Below, in pieces: positions 1-8,519 of a stretch of DNA of 64,000 nucleotides. Position 1 is the stretch's first letter. Each line of letters begins with the position of its first letter. The stretch is from CAWFGW01 sp963815495 (GTDB lineage: Bacteria; Bacteroidota; Bacteroidia; Cytophagales; JAAEPT01). A program made the position numbers and the translations under genes. Under the pieces are notes generated by a model, which saw only the letters and a list, made by a program, of their open reading frames with translations, did not search any database and had not been told where the DNA came from. The stretch lies in the NCBI GenBank assembly GCA_963815495.1, contig CAWFGW010000031.1, forward strand, positions 158,795-222,794. Reading direction: 5' to 3'.

Positions 1-622
1 CTACTACAGTGATGTCTAATACAATATCGTCACTGATAACAATGTCTTTCATAGCACTTTTGTAAGCTACATCAAAATCTTGTCTGTTAAATACTAAATT
101 ACCTTTAGCAGTAACAACTCCTTCTACATTTTCTACAGTTACTTTATTTACAGTTGCTTCTTTTGTAATTCCTCTAATAGTTAAATCACCTACTACAGTT
201 CCTTCTGATACCGATTTGATTACAAAATTAGCTGTTGGAAAAGAATCCACTAAAAAGAAATCGCCAGTACTTAAGTGACCAATTAATTTTTCTGGAGTTT
301 TATCTTCAGAGTAACTGCTATCCGTTGTTTTCATTGATGTCATATCAACTACAAACGAACCACCAGTAATTTCATCACCAGACATTTCTAAAGTACCTTC
401 TGTTAAGTCTAATGTACCTGTGTGTCCATAACCACCACCTACAATACCACCACTCCACTCTACAGAAGATGCTTCTAAATTTGCTTTATACGATTCTGAA
501 TCTACAACTTCCGTAGAGTCTGTTGTTATTTCTTCTGTTGTTGTTTCTGTAGCTGAGTCTCCTCCACAAGAGTACAACATGGTTGCTGTAAAAATACCGA
601 TTGCTAAATGTTTGATTTTCAT
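1..622 (-). CDS. YceI-family lipoprotein, C-terminus cut by window edge
   Basis: The frame is open from an ATG at 622 down to the window edge, about 207 codons. The protein begins with a lipoprotein signal peptide ending in a lipobox-like L-Y-S-C near residue 19, followed by a Thr/Glu/Ser-rich linker. The body has YceI features: a V-E-W-S-G-G strand, a G-H-T-G-T-L segment, an F-V-V-D-M motif, then G-H-L-S-T-G-D-F-F and a G-D-L-T-I-R-G-I-T-K segment. YceI proteins are lipocalin-like barrels that bind long isoprenoids, usually periplasmic; here outer-membrane or periplasmic lipid anchoring is inferred. The last strands lie outside the window. It is divergent from the receiver gene at 807. Confidence 0.85.
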   Translation of the reverse strand, partial: MKIKHLAIGIFTATMLYSCGGDSATETTTEEITTDSTEVVDSESYKANLEASSVEWSGGIVGGGYGHTGTLDLTEGTLEMSGDEITGGSFVVDMTSMKTTDSSYSEDKTPEKLIGHLSTGDFFLVDSFPTANFVIKSVSEGTVVGDLTIRGITKEATVNKVTVENVEGVVTAKGNLVFNRQDFDVAYKSAMKDIVISDDIVLDITVV

Positions 623-806
623 GATTGTTTGGTTTAGTTTATTAAATTAATTTAAAATTATATGTTTAAACAGGTAATTGCAAATAAAACTCAACTATGT
701 TTTAAAATTATAATTACAAAGTATAACCTTTTTAGACAAAAAGATAACTTTTAAAACTTCAATATTAAAGTTTTTATTATCTTAGAGTGGACATTACAAA
801 CAAGCT

Positions 807-1190
807 ATGAATAAAGAGTTAAAAATTTTTTTATTAGATGATGAAAAAATCGTTTGTGAGTTTATTGCTCAGAAATTCAAAAATGATTACAGCATTAAGT
901 ACTTCACACTGGAAAATGAGTGTGCTAAAGCCTTAGAATCAGTTAAACCTGATTTCTTATTGCTTGATTATCACCTTACATCAATGGATGGATTAGACTT
1001 TTTTGAACAGAATAAGGATACCCTAAAAGGTGTAGAAATTATTTTTATTAGCGGTCAAAAATCTCTCACCGATATGTTCGAAGTGATTAACCAAACGAAA
1101 GCTAAGTTTGTGATTAAAGATGAAAACATGCTCAAGAGCTTGAAGTACCTTTTTGAAGGTGACGTGGAAGCTTACGAAGAGTTATTATAG
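807..1190 (+). CDS. Single-domain response regulator (receiver only)
   Basis: 127 residues that form one CheY-like receiver domain with no output domain. Visible residues are the acidic pair D11/D12, phospho-acceptor D54 in the L-L-L-D-Y-H motif, S82 in F-I-S-G-Q, and conserved K104 before an aspartate. Such proteins normally relay phosphate in a phosphorelay or modulate a partner by binding; no histidine kinase lies nearby, so the partner is unknown. A TAnnTTTG-like element (TATCTTAG, one mismatch) lies at 778-785. The gene ends 4 bp from the convergent helicase gene. The second receiver protein of the window (23.2 kb) shares the I-S-G-Q motif but has a membrane tail. Confidence 0.85.
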   Translation: MNKELKIFLLDDEKIVCEFIAQKFKNDYSIKYFTLENECAKALESVKPDFLLLDYHLTSMDGLDFFEQNKDTLKGVEIIFISGQKSLTDMFEVINQTKAKFVIKDENMLKSLKYLFEGDVEAYEELL

Positions 1191-1194
1191 CTTA

Positions 1195-4100
1195 TTATTT
1201 AAACCCTTTACCCAAGTAGGCTTTTAACACGGCAGGATTGTGCTTTCTAAGAATTTCATTTTTAGTAGTCCAAGCCTGCTCATTCGATAATTTTTGCGAA
1301 TAGATGATCTCCTCGCCTTCTTTAATGGCTATTACAGCTCCATCCACATACATAATTCGGTTGCCCGGGTACTGAGACACGCGTTTACCTGGTGTCACAA
1401 TACCAGTCAAATTCAAAGGGTCACAGGCAGAAATTGTAATTTTCAAGTTCGCCTTTTCCCTTTTTCTAATGGTACGCAATTGAGAAATCACTTCGGGTAA
1501 AGCATATTGTTCTCCCGACATTCCTGAGATAAAATAGCCCCCTCGAATTTCTCCTCGAGCTTCTAGTCGTCTAAGTACACGCACTAAATCTCGCCATTTC
1601 GGAGCATAAGCTTCTTTTTGAATCATTGTTCTAAAAATAACGCCATAACGTTTGAGGTAGATGAAAGCTAATTCCTCTAACTCGGCATCCAATGAATAGG
1701 TTTCATCTGGTTGAATGTTGAGCAATGACCAACGTCCAGCATGCTCCATTCCGAAGATTGCTTTGCGGTTATTTCTTCTCCGTCCGTTTTCCTGTGGTCG
1801 GTTATTCACTGGAGTCAACAATGCCCTTAATCCCGTAAAACTATCCGAGGTCACTAAACCAAATGCCGCCAACTCATCCAGCGCATTTTCGACTTGAGTT
1901 CTCAGTAGCTTTGTCCCTTCAACGATGTCAAAGAAAAACTGAGCACCTTTTTCTTCTAAATAATTTTTCACCCGTTGTGTATCTGAATTCATCTCCACAC
2001 CTGCTTCTTGTTCTTTGGTTTGATTTTTCCAAAGACTTAAGTTATGCCGCTGCATCAATAATATGGGCGTAGTCTTAATGGGTGAGGTGCGTTTTGAACT
2101 CGTAGAAACAAAAGGTTTTAAACGCCCCCAAACCACTCGACCAGAAAGACTCATAATATCCATCCAGGAAGGATCGTAATTAGCAAGTCTAGGTGCAATA
2201 ACTTCTGTTTCCCAGGCACCGGCTGCTACTTCAAATCCTTCTAATTGTTCTAGTACCTGCATCAACGATTGTGCGCCTTCGGGTTGGTCATCGGGGATTA
2301 AACGGTGCCATTCAAACAAAAACCGCATGAAGTCTTGCGCTGAAATAGGCTCAATTTCTTTTCGAAGTGCCTGTAGGGTATACCGATGAATACGGTGTAA
2401 AAGCTTACGTTCACACCATTCGGTCTCTTCGGTGTTTCCTGTGTAACTCCCTCGAAACACAAAACCTTGATTTTCCAAGTTCAAGAGTGATTGTTCGACT
2501 AAAAAAGTATCCCAACACAAATTAGCACTTAATTCTTGTACCGTAATAGGACCAACACTTTCCATGCGACCGCGCATGATCTCTACTGCAGCAGCTTCTC
2601 TTTCCCATACTTTTTCCATTAAAGCTTCTGGCAGGGTAACTTTTTGATCTAACTGAACATCCGGGAACACTGCTACAAACAAAGGCAAACGTTCGACAGC
2701 TATCCATACTTTCGTAGAATTAATACTGGCCGAAGCGACTCTGTTTTCCGCTAACAGTTGATGTAAAAACACATTCCAGCTAAACTCACCATTTCCAGTC
2801 TCTAGTTCGTTTGCAGTAATGTAACCTAATATAACCAAGGCATCGTGTAACTCATCACAATCATCAACACGTGGCCAAGCTTCCTGGGTCACCATTTTAA
2901 TCACTTCAGGATCAAGCCGACCTAATTCTTGCGCATCTGCTGGATCTAGCCAACGCCTGTTTTTAATGGCGCGAGTTCTCCGTTCCTCTAAAGGAGCATC
3001 GTCTAAAAACGCATAAGGTTTCGCATTGATGATTTCTTGAGCTAATGGCGATGGTTCTTTCAACTCGGCAACTCGAAGTTTAATTTCTCCCAACTCCTTC
3101 TTTTCTAGAATCTCCTCCAACAAGTCAATATCCATGGCTTCGGTCAGACAGTCATGGATTGTTTGAATCACTAAGGGGTGATCAGGAATTTCTCTATCAC
3201 CTACAATATTTTCTAAACACGCTATTTGGTCGGGAAATGCCAAGGCTATAAAGTCTTCCGACTCCATCCGTTGAAACTGTGCAGGCACTTTTTTACCTGC
3301 TCGATTTCTTAAAACCGCCATGGCGCGAGTTGCATTCCACCGCCAGCGAATCTCAAAAATTGGGTTGTCCAACATTGCTTGGGTAGTCAGCTGTCGAACT
3401 GTTTTTGATTTTAAATAATTGAAAATGTCTTCCAAAGGAAAACTATGCGTTTGACTTAATGAAAGGATGATGGCATCTTCCGTAGCTGCGGCTTGCAACT
3501 CAAAGTTGAATCCCCGACAAAATCGTTTTCTTAATGCTAGACCCCAGGCAGTATTTGCATCACTTCCAAAGGTGGAATGCAAAATTAAATGCATGTCGCC
3601 AACCTCATCAAAAAATCGTTCAAGAACTAGTGTTTTCTGACTGGGTATTATACCTAAAGCTAATTTAGCATTGAGCAAATAAGCCACTAACTGATCTGCA
3701 GCTTCGCAAGTAATTCCAACTTCATTTACCAACCAAGCCAGAGCGGGTAGTTTCATCTGCTCATAATCTGCTTCACGACCTGTTTGAGATAAGTTGAGTT
3801 CTAATTCTCCTGAAGTGTTCACGGCTACGCCAGCACCTACATCGATTAAGTCATTTATTGTTGCTCGCAATCGCGACACGGACTCTGATAACTCAACCGA
3901 GCGCCCTGGGGCCTCTCCTAACCAAAATGGAATAGTAGGATTTTGTCCTCCAGCATCTTCCACACGTAGCTTTCCTTCTTCAAGTTTCAGCATTCGCCAG
4001 GAGCTGTTTCCCAATTGAAACACATCACCCACGCGGCTTTCAATCGCAAAATCTTCGTTGACAGAACCTACTTTAATTCCTGCTGGCTCTAAAATCACAT

Positions 4101-5613
4101 CGTAATCAAATAAATCCGGGATAGAGCCACCAGAAGTCAACACCGCTAACCGAGCGCCTTTGCGGGCACGCACTTTTCTGTTGACCATGTCACGATGAAG
4201 GTAAGCGCGTTTATACCCCCTTCGATTAGTAAAACCTGTGGTCAGCATTTCTAAGGTATCTGTAAACTGCTTTCGAGTCAAATTTCTAAAACTGTAGGAT
4301 TGACTCATTAAATGAAACAATTCCTCTTCATCAAAATCACCACAGCAAAGGGTTGCTATAATTTGCTGCGAGAGGATATCAATCGGAGCTTCGGGAATCA
4401 CCAACTTATCTAACTCCCCTCTACGAATTGCATCAAGTAAAGCTGTGCATTCCACTAAATCATCCCGCGTTAGCGGAATCAGTTTTCCTTTGGGAGTACC
4501 ACCTACCTGGTGACCAGCACGACCAATACGCTGTAAAAAAGCAGATATTTTTCGGGGCGAACTGATCTGACACACTAAGTCGATATACCCAATATCAATT
4601 CCCAATTCCAGGGAAGCGGTAGCCACCAAAGCTTTTAAATGACCAGACTTGAGTTTTGTTTCCGCAGACAAGCGTTGTTCTTTACTCAAGCTACCATGGT
4701 GTGCTGTAATGGCTTCTTCACCCAAACGTAAACTTAAGTCATGTGATAGTCGCTCAGCCAGGCGCCTTGTGTTTACAAATATTAAAGTTGTTTTGTGTGT
4801 TTCAATGAGTGCTACTAAATGATTATAAATTTCCTCCCAAACTTCATTTGACATCACCGCTGTTAAGGGCGAATCGGGCAATTCAATTTGTAAATCCAAG
4901 GTTCGTTTGTGGCCCACATCTACAATTTGGCAATCTGCCGAACCATCAACTAAAAAATTAGCTGCTCCTACTAAAAATTTAGCCGTTTCTTGAATGGGAT
5001 TTTGAGTGGCTGAAATCCCGATTCGTAATAATTTATTTTCTGTTAAATGTTCTAACCGCTCAATAGTCACTGACAGGTGCGAACCACGCTTATCTTCAAC
5101 TACGGCATGAATCTCATCTAAGATCAACGTTTCCACGGACTTTAACATCTCTCGCCCTTTAACACTGGTCAACAACAAAAACAAGGACTCTGGAGTGGTG
5201 ACTAAAATATGTGGTGGGTTTTTAAGCATTCCTGTCCGCTCAGATTGGGTAGTATCACCTGTTCGAACTTTTGCGGTTAGGTCGAGTTGCTTTCCTTTTT
5301 TTATAAATTCCTGCTTGATGCCGTTGAGTGGGAACTGTAAATTTTTCTCAATGTCATTGCTCAGCGCTTTCAGTGGAGAGACATACACCACGTAAGTTTT
5401 CTCTTCCAGTTGACCTCGCTCCTGCTTTTCCACCAAATTATTGATGACTGCTAAAAATCCCGCTAAGGTTTTACCCGAACCTGTAGGTGCTGCAATCAAG
5501 GTGTTTTTGTGCTTGTGAATATGCTTCCAGGATTCCAACTGCACTTCAGTCGAAGCCTCAAAACTTGACTCAAACCAATGTTTTACAGAAGGATGAAATT
5601 GGGAAAAGGACAT
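1195..5613 (-). CDS. lhr: Lhr-type large DEAD/DEAH-box helicase
   Basis: About 1472 residues, close to the length of E. coli Lhr. Superfamily 2 motifs appear in order in the first 400 residues: Walker A A-P-T-G-S-G-K-T, the DEIH box in L-I-L-D-E-I-H, motif III as I-S-A-T-Q, then the second RecA domain with V-A-T-A-S-L-E-L-G-I-D-I and motif VI as Q-R-I-G-R-A-G-H. The long remainder matches the winged-helix and C-terminal region of full-length Lhr proteins. Lhr family members are 3'-to-5' ATP-dependent DNA/RNA-DNA helicases linked to DNA repair. I chose the ATG at 5613 (M-S-F-S-Q-F) rather than the in-frame TTG at 5640. It converges on the receiver gene with a 4-bp gap. Confidence 0.92.
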   Translation of the reverse strand: MSFSQFHPSVKHWFESSFEASTEVQLESWKHIHKHKNTLIAAPTGSGKTLAGFLAVINNLVEKQERGQLEEKTYVVYVSPLKALSNDIEKNLQFPLNGIKQEFIKKGKQLDLTAKVRTGDTTQSERTGMLKNPPHILVTTPESLFLLLTSVKGREMLKSVETLILDEIHAVVEDKRGSHLSVTIERLEHLTENKLLRIGISATQNPIQETAKFLVGAANFLVDGSADCQIVDVGHKRTLDLQIELPDSPLTAVMSNEVWEEIYNHLVALIETHKTTLIFVNTRRLAERLSHDLSLRLGEEAITAHHGSLSKEQRLSAETKLKSGHLKALVATASLELGIDIGYIDLVCQISSPRKISAFLQRIGRAGHQVGGTPKGKLIPLTRDDLVECTALLDAIRRGELDKLVIPEAPIDILSQQIIATLCCGDFDEEELFHLMSQSYSFRNLTRKQFTDTLEMLTTGFTNRRGYKRAYLHRDMVNRKVRARKGARLAVLTSGGSIPDLFDYDVILEPAGIKVGSVNEDFAIESRVGDVFQLGNSSWRMLKLEEGKLRVEDAGGQNPTIPFWLGEAPGRSVELSESVSRLRATINDLIDVGAGVAVNTSGELELNLSQTGREADYEQMKLPALAWLVNEVGITCEAADQLVAYLLNAKLALGIIPSQKTLVLERFFDEVGDMHLILHSTFGSDANTAWGLALRKRFCRGFNFELQAAATEDAIILSLSQTHSFPLEDIFNYLKSKTVRQLTTQAMLDNPIFEIRWRWNATRAMAVLRNRAGKKVPAQFQRMESEDFIALAFPDQIACLENIVGDREIPDHPLVIQTIHDCLTEAMDIDLLEEILEKKELGEIKLRVAELKEPSPLAQEIINAKPYAFLDDAPLEERRTRAIKNRRWLDPADAQELGRLDPEVIKMVTQEAWPRVDDCDELHDALVILGYITANELETGNGEFSWNVFLHQLLAENRVASASINSTKVWIAVERLPLFVAVFPDVQLDQKVTLPEALMEKVWEREAAAVEIMRGRMESVGPITVQELSANLCWDTFLVEQSLLNLENQGFVFRGSYTGNTEETEWCERKLLHRIHRYTLQALRKEIEPISAQDFMRFLFEWHRLIPDDQPEGAQSLMQVLEQLEGFEVAAGAWETEVIAPRLANYDPSWMDIMSLSGRVVWGRLKPFVSTSSKRTSPIKTTPILLMQRHNLSLWKNQTKEQEAGVEMNSDTQRVKNYLEEKGAQFFFDIVEGTKLLRTQVENALDELAAFGLVTSDSFTGLRALLTPVNNRPQENGRRRNNRKAIFGMEHAGRWSLLNIQPDETYSLDAELEELAFIYLKRYGVIFRTMIQKEAYAPKWRDLVRVLRRLEARGEIRGGYFISGMSGEQYALPEVISQLRTIRKREKANLKITISACDPLNLTGIVTPGKRVSQYPGNRIMYVDGAVIAIKEGEEIIYSQKLSNEQAWTTKNEILRKHNPAVLKAYLGKGFK

Positions 5614-5690
5614 AAATTGAAGATAGGGAATTTTTAACAAACTAACTTTTGTAGTAGAACAACTTATTTCATTTTTCGTTACATTGTACT

Positions 5691-5879
5691 ATGCAAACGT
5701 TGAAAGATATCTCTATAGAAGTAATCAAAAATCTTCCTTCTTCCAGTACCATGGAAGAAATCATGTATAAGTTGAATTTAACAGCTCAAGTAGTTGAAGG
5801 ACTTCAAAACAAAGAAGAAGAAAAGGTTTTATCTACAAACGAATTACTTCAAGAACTCAACAAATGGGAGAAAAAGTAG
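5691..5879 (+). CDS. Orphan antitoxin-like small protein
   Basis: A 62-residue ORF with ATG start, divergent from lhr. Its form (an N-terminal helix ending I-K-N-L-P, then a T-M-E-E-I-M-Y-K-L segment, a V-V-E-G-L-Q amphipathic helix, an E-E-E-K-V-L-S-T-N-E-L charged stretch and a short terminal helix) resembles the short antitoxins that precede RelE/ParE toxins in Bacteroidetes and cyanobacteria. No toxin follows: the next 600 bases carry only dispersed repeats. It may be a solitary antitoxin left after toxin loss, or an unrelated small protein. Function is inferred from overall pattern only. Confidence 0.5.
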   Translation: MQTLKDISIEVIKNLPSSSTMEEIMYKLNLTAQVVEGLQNKEEEKVLSTNELLQELNKWEKK

Positions 5880-6040
5880 TTGTAGAATAGTCTCAAAAGG
5901 CGAGTTCCAATCTTGGCAGAATCTTTTGGGTAGCAGAAGATTTACTTTGAGTAAACTTGCACCAGCTCTAGAGATGACAAGTAAAATAGGGCTTGCTAAA
6001 AGTTAAGGTGAAATTTAGCAGTATGTTTTATACTCACCTT

Positions 6041-6250
6041 TCGTCACTTTTTCCTTAGATGAAAAAGTAACCAAAAAATCAAGGCTGCATAAAAAATGCT
6101 AAAATTTGTTGCATTACGCTGAAACAAAACAAACTCGCCTTATTTATATCCTCCAACAATGTTAGATTTTCGGGGCTCAAACAGTGTTTTGTTTTTAACC
6201 GCTTCATTACACAAATTTCTTCACGCATTTTTGATGAGGCCGTGGCAAAT
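6041..6250 (+). repeat. Dispersed Bacteroidetes intergenic repeat (approximate ends)
   Basis: Starts with a hairpin, actttttc (6046-6053) and gaaaaagt (6061-6068), then the phrase aaccaaaaaatcaaggctg, an aaactcgcc segment at about 6130, a ggctcaaacag segment and a gcatttttga-gaggccg end. I recognise this order (hairpin, 'aatcaaggctg', 'actcgcc', 'gctcaaaca', 'catttttga') from intergenic elements common in Bacteroidetes genomes; that recognition is from memory, not a search. No ORF of note is encoded. Ends are estimates. Confidence 0.45.
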
Positions 6251-6392
6251 AGTTAAAGAAAATTATTTTAAAAATTGTACTTTTATCATTTACAATAAAA
6301 AATAAAACAAGAACGGGATTTTACAAATTTTATATCTAAGATCGAACCTTTCTGACAGCAAGACAGGGCAACCTTTTGATGTTTTCGGCTCT

Positions 6393-6470
6393 TTCCCGAG
6401 ATTGCTTCGTGCCTCGCAGTGCCCTATCTTTACTTAACGACATTGAACTTGCACTAGCTTTTGAGACCAA
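6393..6470 (-). repeat. 'cactgcgaggcacgaagcaatct' type dispersed repeat
   Basis: Read on the minus strand the core is cactgcgaggcacgaagcaa followed by tctcggg. This is a variant of the widespread 'cattgcgagg-acgaagcaatct' intergenic repeat seen in several bacterial phyla. It sits next to the gtctcaaaag decamer at 6460-6469. No transposase or ORF is linked to it here. Borders are approximate. Confidence 0.45.
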
Positions 6471-6498
6471 TAAAAAAGTCACGGCTACAAATTGTTAA

Positions 6499-6909
6499 TT
6501 ATTTATTTTTATATGCTTCAACTAAATCTTTTAGCAAATCAATTTTCTCATCTCTATCCTTAATTTTCTCATCTTTATCTTCGATTTTCTTTTCTAACTC
6601 TAAAATCTCATTACGAAGCATAGTTATAGAACTAGTCTCAAGATTATTCATTCGATTGTGCTGATCCCTACGAATGTTAGTTGAGAAAAACAATTCATTG
6701 AATGTAACATTAAAGTATTGACATATTCTACTTATGTATATTGGTGGTGGAATTGCGAATACTTTTCTTTGATAAGAACGTATGGAGTGCAAGTTTATAC
6801 CCAATTCATCAGAAAGTCCCTTATCAGTCAAAGCCTTTGATCCACGCAATGCTCGAAGGTTAATGTTAAATAACACCTCACGGTCGACATAGTTTTTATT
6901 ATTTTCCAT
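6499..6909 (-). CDS. XRE-like helix-turn-helix protein with C-terminal coiled coil
   Basis: 136 residues. Residues about 15-75 look like a Cro/C1-type fold: A-L-T-D-K-G-L-S-D-E-L-G-I-N as the helix-turn-helix start, then S-I-R-S-Y-Q-R recognition-helix region and a Q-Y-F-N-V-T-F-N-E-L-F-F closing helix typical of XRE proteins. Residues about 95-136 are almost entirely charged heptads (E-L-E-K-K-I-E-D-K-D-E-K-I-K-D-R-D-E-K-I), a likely dimerisation coiled coil. The target is unknown. A short palindrome catttaaaatg at 6951-6961 lies just upstream of its start and could be an operator. It is divergent from the YiiX-type gene. Confidence 0.7.
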   Translation of the reverse strand: MENNKNYVDREVLFNINLRALRGSKALTDKGLSDELGINLHSIRSYQRKVFAIPPPIYISRICQYFNVTFNELFFSTNIRRDQHNRMNNLETSSITMLRNEILELEKKIEDKDEKIKDRDEKIDLLKDLVEAYKNK

Positions 6910-7153
6910 GTATTATTTTTATATATTTTGGTAATAATAATCATTTTTGTCATTTAAAATGAATTTAATTGTAAAATAAAACTATCACATAAAATTATTG
7001 TATTAATAAAACATCTAAAAAAGTCCTTATATAGAACCCATTGGTTATTTTAAATAAGTCAAGTAGATTAAAATTCATTCCAAAAAATTAATTTTCATAC
7101 AAAACAATAAGTTCAAGCGGTATGCGTATTAAATTGCATCCTTAATCTTAAAA

Positions 7154-7810
7154 ATGAAAAAACTCCTTCTAATTTGTTTTACCTTTTTAGCTCTTTCTGC
7201 TGTTGCATTTTATGCAGTTGAAGTTTCTAGAGACAAAAAAATTGTCCTAAAAAGTAATCAAGGTCTAAATTTACAGGATGGTGACATCATTTTCCAATCG
7301 TCTCAGTCAGGGCAAAGTTTGGCGGTACAACTGGCGACAAAATCAAAATATAGCCACGTGGGAATTATTTATGTAATGGAAAATGGCATATACGTTTACG
7401 AAGCTGTTCAACCTGTCAAAATCACGCCTTTTAACGAATGGATCAAACATGGAGATGGAAACCACTATGTGGTAAAGCGTTTGAAAAACGCGGATAAAGT
7501 ACTTACTCCTGCAATAATTCAAAAGATGAAAACTGCAGGAGAAAAACACAACAACAAAGATTATGATTTGTACTTCGGTTGGTCTGATGACCGCATCTAT
7601 TGTTCGGAACTGGTTTGGAAAATGTACAAAGAAGCTACAGGAATTGAACTGGGAAAACTGCAAAAACTAAAAGAGTTTGATTTGACCCACCCTGTGGTGC
7701 AACAAAAATTAAAAGAGCGTTATGGCGACCACATTCCTTATGAAGAAAAAGTGATTTCTCCTGCTGCTATTTTTGAGAGTGAGGAGTTGGTGTTGGTGGT
7801 TTCAAAATGA
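7154..7810 (+). CDS. YiiX/YebB-type permuted papain-like hydrolase, exported
   Basis: 218 residues with an N-terminal hydrophobic segment (about residues 3-22) that is a signal peptide or anchor. The domain starts with the L-Q-D-G-D-I-I-F motif, has the S-H-V-G-I-I histidine motif and ends with I-Y-C-S-E-L-V-W-K-M-Y carrying the cysteine. This circularly permuted order (His before Cys) is characteristic of the YiiX branch of the NlpC/P60 superfamily, which contains putative peptidases/amidases acting in the envelope; the substrate is not known. It is transcribed divergently from the HTH gene; a regulatory link is possible but not shown. Confidence 0.85.
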   Translation: MKKLLLICFTFLALSAVAFYAVEVSRDKKIVLKSNQGLNLQDGDIIFQSSQSGQSLAVQLATKSKYSHVGIIYVMENGIYVYEAVQPVKITPFNEWIKHGDGNHYVVKRLKNADKVLTPAIIQKMKTAGEKHNNKDYDLYFGWSDDRIYCSELVWKMYKEATGIELGKLQKLKEFDLTHPVVQQKLKERYGDHIPYEEKVISPAAIFESEELVLVVSK

Positions 7811-7829
7811 TTTCCTTAAATAGAAGGCA

Positions 7830-7844
7830 CAAGTTGCAAACTTG
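7830..7844. repeat. Small palindrome caagtt-gca-aacttg downstream of YiiX gene
   Basis: A perfect 6-bp inverted repeat with a 3-base centre, set in ggcacaagttgcaaacttgc followed by gccag. It lies 20 bp after the YiiX stop. The right half (aacttgc-c-ag) resembles the two aacttgca segments in the 5.9-6.5 kb repeat island, so it is probably one more copy of a short REP-like element. No U-tract follows, so it is a poor terminator. Confidence 0.35.
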
Positions 7845-7892
7845 CGCCAGGTGGGGAACTTTGATATCAACTGGTGATTGTCTTTTCTAATT

Positions 7893-8426
7893 TCAATCTT
7901 TCCTTCGACTTTCTAAAAAATTAACAATAAACCGACTACTTGTCATCATCCAAACTCCTATTAAACATTTAGTTAAATAAAGAAATGACCATTGAAAAGT
8001 CTTAGAGGAACTACCAAAAAAGAATTCCGAACTAGACATTTCCTTTATTTGTAAATAATTATACAACTGAGTAAAGAAAATTGGCACGTTGTCAATAAAC
8101 AAGAATCCTCCAATTATTATTACTGCAATTTTTAATATTGCAGAACGATGCATGTTTAATTCAATTCGGTCTTCATTAAAACCCTCTTCTAATTTTAGTT
8201 TTTCAATTACCCAATCTGTTCGAAAAAGGAATAATTTTAAAACAGAGAGGTATAATAAAACAATGAGCGTTAAAGATATTACTCCAACAATCATATTACT
8301 TGAAAAATTATCGCCAAAGAAATAAAAGATGTTCGTGAAATATTGAGGGACTAATATAACTGATTCAAAAACAATCCAAATGCCCAGTATTTTAATTACA
8401 ATTTTCCAAAAAGTATTAATACTCAT
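7893..8426 (-). CDS. Small polytopic membrane protein, unknown function
   Basis: 177 residues with about four predicted membrane segments at residues 6-37, 45-68, 93-123 and 146-171, and charged residues in the loop after segment two (E-K-L-K-L-E-E-G-F-N-E-D). I do not recognise a family. It lies downstream of hisIE on the same strand, separated by a copy of a dispersed repeat (8466-8508), so it is probably not part of the his operon. Its ATG start gives a sensible short cytoplasmic N-terminus. Confidence 0.6.
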   Translation of the reverse strand: MSINTFWKIVIKILGIWIVFESVILVPQYFTNIFYFFGDNFSSNMIVGVISLTLIVLLYLSVLKLFLFRTDWVIEKLKLEEGFNEDRIELNMHRSAILKIAVIIIGGFLFIDNVPIFFTQLYNYLQIKEMSSSEFFFGSSSKTFQWSFLYLTKCLIGVWMMTSSRFIVNFLESRRKD

Positions 8427-8465
8427 AATTATATTTTATCTCAAATTACTCCCTCAGGTCAATTA

Positions 8466-8508
8466 ACAGATTCTTCGCTACTCCCGAAATTTTTGGGACT
8501 CAATGACA
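8466..8508 (+). repeat. Dispersed repeat, 'acagattcttcgct...aatgaca' copy
   Basis: The ends acagattcttcgct and caatgaca match the common Bacteroidetes intergenic repeat whose other strand reads 'tgtcattctgagcgaagcgaagaatctgt'. The middle is replaced here by a small palindrome around cccgaaatttttggg. Two more relatives occur at 14782-14811 and 59162-59191, all in the same orientation. Confidence 0.5.
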
Positions 8509-8519
8509 GCTTGAGAAAC

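Larger units (their letters stand above)
5880..6498. other. Gene-free repeat island between antitoxin-like ORF and HTH gene
   Basis: About 620 bases with no convincing gene; the overlapping ORF reading out of the antitoxin-like frame to 6006 has no protein-like features. The stretch contains at least two dispersed-repeat segments listed separately (6041-6250 and 6393-6470). Near its left edge (5890-5899) and right edge (6460-6469) the decamer gtctcaaaag occurs in opposite orientations. An aacttgcaccagct / aacttgcactagct pair lies at about 5956 and 6447. This looks like an accumulation site for small non-coding repeats rather than a decayed gene. Confidence 0.55.

Noticed and set aside
5794..6006. 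Second ORF overlapping the antitoxin-like gene
   Set aside because: It runs into the repeat island, has no protein-like pattern, and overlaps the better ORF for most of its coding-like part.
6499..6909. Prophage repressor
   Set aside because: The HTH protein is not accompanied by any integrase, replication or structural phage gene.
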